A stretch of DNA of 64,000 nucleotides, taken from contig NC_058152.1 of the NCBI RefSeq assembly GCF_011075055.1, positions 1,736,001 to 1,800,000 of the forward strand. The letters run 5' to 3'. Numbering within the stretch: position 1 is the first letter of the stretch; every line of letters starts with the position of its first letter. Under the pieces are notes generated by a model that made no database searches, was not told the origin of the DNA, and was given only the letters and a program-made list of their open reading frames with translations. This document shows positions 58,042 to 64,000 of the stretch, piece by piece. The stretch comes from Mangifera indica (taxonomy: Eukaryota > Streptophyta > Magnoliopsida > Sapindales > Anacardiaceae). Both the position numbers and the translations under genes were made by a program.

Positions 58042-59613
58042 ATGAGAGTTCATGTTAAACCTACACAAAACAACAATCAAGGTTCTAACTCATGCTATGA
58101 GCCAACCTCTGTTCTTGATCTTCGCCGGAGTCCAAGCCCTGTACCTGAAAAATCCGCCACTGCAATCGACGCTTCCGCTGTAAAAGACCCTCCTCCTCCG
58201 CCTGAGTGGGACGAGCATGTCCTGCGAGTCATGGATTGGGATTCAATCATGAGGGAGCTGGGCTTAGATGACGACTCTGTTCCTAATTTCAAGACTAATC
58301 CTCAGTTGCCTCGCTGTGAGCAGCAAGTTCAACAGCAATTTACTGATTTAGGTCCTTGTCAGCCATTTGATTCCACTGCAATCCTTCAGTCTGATTTGAA
58401 TTTTAATGTTCCTGACATGAACCTTAATCAGAATCAAAGTCCAAATATTTTTTTCGATTTTCCTGCTAACAATTTCCAAAACACTGCTGCCAATTTGAAC
58501 GTGGGGTTTGATTGTATAGAGGAGCTAATCAGAGCGGCAGACTGCTTCGACTCGAACGAGTTACAGCTTGCTCAGATGATATTGGCGCGGCTTAATCAAA
58601 GGCTGAAGTTACCATTCGGTAGACCTCTTCAGAGAGCCGCGTTCTTCTTCAAAGAAGCTCTCGACTCACTCCTCACCGGGTCAACTCGGCCAACTCGCAT
58701 CTCTTCCATTCCGGAAATTATACAATCCATCAGAGCGTACAAGGCCTTCAGTACGATCTCCCCCATCCCCATGTTCACCCATTTCACATCAAACCAAGCT
58801 CTTCTTGAATCGCTCGAAGGATCACCACCGTTGGTTCACATCATAGATTTTGACATCGGATTCGGCGGCCAGTACGCCTCTTTCATGAGAGAATTAGCAG
58901 AAAAAGCGCAGTCCTGTAATAAAACGATGAACCCGACATCTCTTCGAATCACCGCTATAGTACCCGAAGAATTCATCACCGAAACAAGACTGATCAAAGA
59001 TATTCTTATTCACTTCGCTCAAGAACTCAGAATCAGGTTCCAAATCGAGTTTGTGCTTACCCGTACTTTCGAAATGTTATCTTTCAAAGCAGTGAAGTTC
59101 ATCGATGGTGAAAGAATAGCCGTTGTTCTATCTCCGACTATATTTCGCCGTCTTGGCACAACAAACAACGCTGTAGGGTTTGTCAACGATGTGCGACAGC
59201 TCTCTCCAAGTGTGGTGGTGTTCGTAGATAATGAAGGGTGGACGGAGTTTGGCGCAACGGTGTCTTTTCGGAGGAATTTCGTGAATTATCTTGAATATTA
59301 CTCGCTGGTGTTTGAATCGCTTGATGCAGCGACGGGTGGTGGTGAGTGGGCGAGGAAAATAGAAATGTATTTGCTGAAACCGAAGATAATTGCGGCGGTT
59401 GAGGGAGCGTTGAGGCGCGTGGCGCCATGGAAAGAGTTGTTTTCAGGGGCGGGAATGAGGGCGGTGCATCTGAGTCAGTTCGCCGATTTTCAGGCTGAAT
59501 GTTTGTTGGGGAAGGTGCAGGTGAGAGGGTTCCAAGTGGCTAAACGCCAGGCTGAGCTGGTGCTTTGCTGGAATCAGTGGGCCCTCGTTGCCACGTCAGT
59601 ATGGCAATGTTAG
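58042..59613 (+). CDS. SCL15: GRAS transcription regulator of the HAM/SCL15 type
   Basis: Intronless frame of 523 codons. HAM-type GRAS proteins are nuclear and partner WUSCHEL/WOX factors to maintain meristems. N-terminal SVLDLRRSPSP (about 23-33) and HVLRVMDWDSIMRELGLDD are HAM-branch marks. The GRAS domain runs from about 159: LHRI (IEELIRAADCFDSNELQLAQ), VHIID (LVHIIDFDIGFGGQYASFM, near 264), the LRITAIVPEEF segment, PFYRE region (SPSVVVFVDNEG), and a SAW end (WNQWALVATSVWQC). Length and shortened N-terminus fit SCL15/HAM4 better than the longer SCL6/22/27 proteins. A miR171 site overlaps codons 179-186. It is complete, with no odd features otherwise. Confidence 0.92.
   Translation: MRVHVKPTQNNNQGSNSCYEPTSVLDLRRSPSPVPEKSATAIDASAVKDPPPPPEWDEHVLRVMDWDSIMRELGLDDDSVPNFKTNPQLPRCEQQVQQQFTDLGPCQPFDSTAILQSDLNFNVPDMNLNQNQSPNIFFDFPANNFQNTAANLNVGFDCIEELIRAADCFDSNELQLAQMILARLNQRLKLPFGRPLQRAAFFFKEALDSLLTGSTRPTRISSIPEIIQSIRAYKAFSTISPIPMFTHFTSNQALLESLEGSPPLVHIIDFDIGFGGQYASFMRELAEKAQSCNKTMNPTSLRITAIVPEEFITETRLIKDILIHFAQELRIRFQIEFVLTRTFEMLSFKAVKFIDGERIAVVLSPTIFRRLGTTNNAVGFVNDVRQLSPSVVVFVDNEGWTEFGATVSFRRNFVNYLEYYSLVFESLDAATGGGEWARKIEMYLLKPKIIAAVEGALRRVAPWKELFSGAGMRAVHLSQFADFQAECLLGKVQVRGFQVAKRQAELVLCWNQWALVATSVWQC
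58578..58598 (+). promoter_or_regulatory. miR171 target site in GRAS coding sequence
   Basis: The 21 bases differ from the canonical HAM/SCL6 miR171 site at one position: ATTGGCGCGGCTTAATCA in place of ATTGGCGCGGCTCAATCA. The change creates a G:U pair at miRNA position 6, and pairing at the cleavage centre is perfect. It encodes ILARLNQ within LHRI. Confidence 0.75.
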
Positions 59614-60636
59614 ATAGGGGTAAAATGGGTACTGTACTTAGCTAATATTTTCTGGGGGTTAATGTCACGTTTCCTAAGTCCTAGACAATTTATTTGGGGA
59701 AATTATATATGAGCATAAAGGGAACTTCTCTAATTATTAAATCAATTTTCCTTAGTTTTTTTTTTTAATCGAAATGCCCATAATGACCAAAAATATTGTG
59801 CATAATAACAAATATAATTAAAAATTTAACATCTCGTCCATGAATGAAGGATTAAACTAAATTTAATTTTATAATAAAATGATAACTACCATAAAATTAT
59901 TTTAAATTTTATTTTTAATATTTATTTAAATAATTTATCAGTTTGATCACTTTTTAAATCAAACCGTTGACTTTTTTAGATTAATGTTCAATCTGACACT
60001 CAATACATTAAATATAATATAAAATCTATCATAAAAGGAATTAAATTTTAGAAGCCTTGTAATTGTTTTTTTTTTTTCCCAAATCTAATATATAATAATT
60101 AATTAATGGCCAAATACTTATTTCCCACCTCAAGTTTGATATCAATAATTCTTATTTTTAAAAGTTTTAAAAAGTTAAAATTTCATTTGTTGTTTATTTT
60201 TATCAGTAAATTTGTTAAATTTTCTCAAAAATAATTATTATCTTTTTATTAAAATTACACAACTTACTTCAACACTTAATATAACTGCCACATTATTGAT
60301 ATATTTTTATCAATTTAAAATTTTACCATATAGACTCATAAAAAATATGTCCCCCATTTGGGATGTAATTGTTATTATCTAAATTATTAAATGACATAGT
60401 AAAAATTTAAAAATTTCAAAAGAAACCCCTAAACTATTTTTGAAATTCCCAAAACTCTCATGAAAAATTATGATTTTGTCTAAAAGAGGCAATCAGGCTC
60501 CTTCTTAAAAAAAAAAAAAAACAAATAAATAAATAAAAATTATGATTGAATCAAACCCTTGGATGGGAAATTGTCTTTTGGCCTTAATTTAATTAATTTA
60601 AGAATCATAAACAGTGAAGGTTCCATCCAAAATCAA
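59614..60636. other. Spacer between GRAS and HVA22 genes, mostly MITE
   Basis: Holds the GRAS 3' flank, AT-rich unremarkable sequence, and the third GGCCAAA-TIR element, which occupies nearly the whole presumed HVA22 promoter. No gene. Confidence 0.6.
60108..60583. mobile_element. GGCCAAA-TIR MITE, copy 3, next to HVA22 start
   Basis: Left end GGCCAAATACTTATTTCCCA; reverse complement of the right end GGCCAAAAGACAATTTCCCA. AT-rich TTAATTAAT and TTAATTTAA flank the two sides as a possible imperfect 9-bp duplication. Its right end lies 53 bp before the start codon at 60637. Confidence 0.7.
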
Positions 60637-63600
60637 ATGGACGTTCTCGGATCCACCCTAAATAACGAGGTGACATTTCTGTTTCTTATTCTTCCTCTTC
60701 ACTGCAAAATTTCGTTAATCGTTAGTCTAATCATACAAATTTATGGAGATCACGCAACTAATTATGATTTTTTTAATTCTAAATTTCGATGCCATCTGAT
60801 GCAGGTAGGGTTACGATTGCTTCTTTGCCCGCTCAATTCTAACGTTGTAATCCGAACAGCGTGGTAAGTCTTCGTTAATTTATTCTTAACTCTATTTGAT
60901 GAATTAATTTTTTTTTTTTCTGTTATAGGAGTCATTTTATTTTGTTTGTTTTTGAAAGTGTTGACGATTATTAGTTACTTATGATATATTGACAGTGAGT
61001 TTAGTACTTGTTTGCCTTTGCAGCTGTTCTGTGGGTGCTGTTTTACCAGTATACTCAACATTCAAGGCAATTGAAAGGAAGGATCAAGATGATCAACAAA
61101 AGTGGCTCATATATTGGGCAGGTCGGAATTTTCTCGCATTATTATTTCAATTACTATGTTACTTGAGTTTTTCTCGGTTGATATTCATAGCTATGGAATT
61201 GTGAATATGTAGTTTGCTTGATGCTATAAATTTTCTGCATTGTTGTGTCATGTTGAGGCTTTCTTTACTGTTTATACTTGTGCAGGCTATATTCCTTTTA
61301 TAAGAGAGAACGAATTCTTAGTTTTGAATAGATATTGCAGCATGATAAATGGCTCATTTGTTCATGATGACCTTTAAATAGTGCTTTTCGGGAGGCTGTC
61401 ATTTCCTATTTACATATGGGGAAGATCAAGAGCAGTTTTAGTTGAATGGCTGTCCTAAATCTGTTAGTCTCATTGAACAAAGTGGAATGTTGAAATGTGT
61501 AGAATTTGACCATAGCATAAAGCAGAATGATTAAAATCAAAGTGGGCTCTTTCATTTCTGTTTACTGAACAGACACTGCAGTATATTAGATATTCTGGAT
61601 TCAGTTAGCGAGAGAGGATTGAATTAGAAATCCAGAGTGCTTGTTAAATTAAGTCTGCTTTATTGTTGAAATGATTATGAAGGCACTGTTGTTTAATAAT
61701 GTTCCAGAAACAAATTGCGGAATCGATTTTTATTTATAACAAAGGTAGCATTGTTGTGTGATATTATATTGATGTGTATGATCTACAAGTTCTGACCATT
61801 TTCTGTGATTGTGTTCATCTTCTTGCTTCTTATACTTGATCATATTTGTAACCCATTCAAGTGTCTCCAGATAAATAAATAGGGACTGTAGCAGAATAGT
61901 TTGTGGACCTATTGCCTGCATTATGGCCTTACTGAAATTTCTAACAGTTTCTTATGTGATTGGATTGATAACATTAACCTTATGATTTCCTTTTGATATT
62001 AAGTCATTATACATGGTTTATCTTTTCTGGTCTAAAGTATAGAGGGCATATTTTAATTATGAATGGCATTGTTGTTCTTTCATAATGAAGTTCATAATGC
62101 ATGTCCACACAATTGCAGCTTATGGATCTTTCAGCATTGTGGAAGTGTTTTCAGACAAGCTTCTTTCTTGGTAAAGTTTTGAACCCTATCTCCTTTTCTT
62201 TTGCTTATGTTGCACTCAGTGTCCATCTTTAAAAGTCATTGAACACAATAACACATCTATGCTCTTGTACTTGTATATATAATTCATATCAATGTCAGTG
62301 TTTTACTATTGCAGGTTTCCCATGTATTATCACCTTAAATTTGCTTTTCTTGTTTGGCTTCAACTTCCATCTGCTGAGGTAAGTTATATATTTAGTAAAA
62401 AACTCAAATGGTATAGAAAAATTGTTAACGACACCTTTGTATTTATTAAATCTATTTGTGCCCTATTATGCCCTCATTTAACCTTTTTCTTAGAATTTGC
62501 TTCCAGCACCTATGCTTAAGCATCTCATGAGAGCTGAATAAGTTGTAAGGTTGATCTTTGGGTAATTTTTAATGTGAGGATATTGCATGTTTTCTTCAGG
62601 GAGCAACACAGCTGTACAGGAACTATCTACGTCCATTCTTGTTGAGGCATCAAGCCAAAGTGGATCAACTTGTGGGTTTCACATATCATCAAATGGTATG
62701 TTGTGGTTTGCGATTTTCAATATGGAAGGCTGAATACCATTTGTTTGATTTCAATAGTATTTACTTAATTGTCAGGAATATATAGGAAATGGAAAATTTT
62801 GAACAGCTGATATGATTTTCTCTGCCACAAATTGGATAGCTGCTGATAGAGAACAATTTTAGACTAGTTTTGAAGCTGGAATGAAGCTTAACTTTCAATT
62901 AAATGAACAACCAAGTTACACAAAGAGGCACTTTGAATTAAGGCGAGAAAATAGGAAGCAAAATAAGTGCTGCTTTAGCTAACAGAGCTGACAATTATAA
63001 CTGAAAAATCATCTCTTATAACCTGACTCTTTACAAACTTTAGTTAGACTGTGGACTTAATTGAGTTTCCTCTTGAAGCTCAACTTTCCCCCTTCAAGCT
63101 TGGCTGTGGAGCAGCTGTAAGCTTTATCTGTTTTCCCTTTGTTAAGCTCTTGTGGTGCCAGTAACTGTTAACTTGTTCTTCAGGATTTGAAACCAACTGA
63201 TGTTAATGCCTTGGCACATCAGGAGTTTGCCGTTCTTTTGCTACAGCTTGCCCTCTTATATAATGAGTATTAGTTTCAATATGCTTACTGTGAACATGAT
63301 AACAAGATTTGACCCTAACATTCCTGTGCAAATATTGTGACACCGACTGATAGGAGTTGATAAGGAAGTAAGTCCTATTTCATAAAACAAACTCTGTAAT
63401 CAAGCCACTGCTCCTGTACACTGCAAAATTTATCAAACAAAGGACTATCTTCAAAACAATACACTATGTTGTTTATTTTACAGAATATTTTGCTCAATTT
63501 TGCAGATTAGAGTCTTCAGCTCGCACCAAGCAGAATTTCAATTTGCAAAGGCTCTACTTATTAAGATTATGAGCACAGGTCAGGATTTACCTATTTTTAA

Positions 63601-63779
63601 GTGTTTGCTGGTCTTTTATAATTGCCGATAACCTTTTTTTCATTTTTCTGACAAACTAAATTATTTCACTCTTTTTTTGAACAGCGGACCTAATGTTCAG
63701 GGGCAATCAACAAGGCCACAATGAAAACGAAGACCTGCCCAGTCCAATGTCAGATACACTGTCGGATCATGAGGATTGA
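60637..63779 (+). CDS. HVA22K: HVA22-like (TB2/DP1, REEP) membrane protein
   Basis: Endoplasmic-reticulum hairpin protein of the REEP/Yop1 family, linked to ER shape, vesicle traffic and stress. Eight exons: 60637-60669, 60805-60863, 61024-61121, 62119-62170, 62315-62378, 62600-62695, 63506-63578, 63685-63779; 570 nt, 189 residues. Sequence order: MDVLGSTLNNEV, GLRLLLCPLNSNVVIRTACC, the family core VLPVYSTFKAIERKDQDDQQ then YWAAYGSFSIVEVFSDKLLS, a hydrophobic FPMYYHLKFAFLVWLQLP, and GATQLYRNYLRPFLLRHQAK. The polar tail ends SDTLSDHED, matching the k-type subgroup. All introns are GT-AG and in phase. The tiny first exon (33 bp) depends on the subgroup's N-terminus and the nearby ATG. Confidence 0.9.
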
Positions 63780-64000
63780 CGGTCTCTGTTCTTCTTTTAC
63801 TCTAGTTGAGTCTGGTGTTCTGGTATTTTCTTTTACTGTGGTTCTTGCCGGCATATCTTTCATATTTTGGTGCATGGCAAAAATTTAACATAACAAATTC
63901 TTTGCTTGGTACGTTGTCTTTGTAAAGAATGCTTGTCTACCATATTTACTTGGCAAATGTGTAGAGCCAAATGAATTTTTCTTTTTCGATTTGGAATCGA
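63780..64000 (+). other. Presumed 3' untranslated region of the HVA22 gene
   Basis: Non-coding sequence directly after the stop codon, T-rich, running to the edge of the window. No other feature seen. Confidence 0.5.

Noticed and set aside
1..64000. Search for CRISPR arrays, phage, defence islands, operons and rRNA or tRNA genes
   Set aside because: None found; spliced plant genes and MITEs account for the recognisable structure.

Overview
The window is nuclear DNA of a flowering plant, almost certainly a eudicot. Genes are split by GT-AG introns, intergenic DNA is strongly AT-rich, and the proteins belong to plant-specific families (OVATE, YUCCA, IDD, GRAS, laccase). I cannot name the species. 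No operon, phage, CRISPR array, rRNA or credible tRNA gene was seen. The exon models were built by hand: splice phases were followed and every intact multi-exon model adds up to a whole number of codons.

Layout, left to right: 1-5.5 kb has no gene. An intronless OVATE family gene (+) lies at 5.5-6.6 kb. A 5.8 kb repeat-bearing gap follows, with a decayed Copia fragment. A YUCCA flavin monooxygenase gene (-) is at 12.4-14.3 kb. The 13-exon gene for the large subunit of splicing factor U2AF (-) spans 20.2-25.2 kb. A repeat-rich gap runs from 25.2 to 32 kb. An IDD1/IDD2 (GAF1-type) zinc-finger gene (+) is at 32.6-34.8 kb, with a leader that carries an upstream ORF and a perfect 12-bp stem. A laccase gene with two frame breaks (+) is at 37.5-40.6 kb. 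A PP2C phosphatase gene with large introns (+) spans 42.3-49.1 kb and converges on a vicilin-like cupin gene (-) at 49.5-52.1 kb. After another repeat-rich gap come an intronless HAM/SCL15-type GRAS gene (+) at 58.0-59.6 kb with a near-perfect miR171 site, and an eight-exon HVA22/TB2/DP1 gene (+) at 60.6-63.8 kb.

The genes do not form one pathway. Several are developmental or hormone regulators: OVATE protein, auxin synthesis by YUCCA, gibberellin feedback by the IDD protein, and meristem control by the GRAS protein. They sit among housekeeping (U2AF), seed-storage (cupin), cell-wall (laccase) and ER-membrane (HVA22) genes.

The strongest unlisted structure is a set of small non-autonomous DNA transposon (MITE) families recognised by eye from terminal inverted repeats, shared sequence and, in some cases, target-site duplications. 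They include a palindromic family with a conserved TCAYGTGATTRAGT-like core; a GGCCAAA...TTCCCACC family with three copies, one ending 53 bp before the HVA22 start codon; a hAT-like element with a perfect 8-bp duplication; and a family inside introns of both the laccase and the cupin gene. I did not find a new multi-gene system. The best candidates for follow-up are the laccase frame breaks, the IDD leader, the miR171 site in the GRAS gene, and the MITE families.
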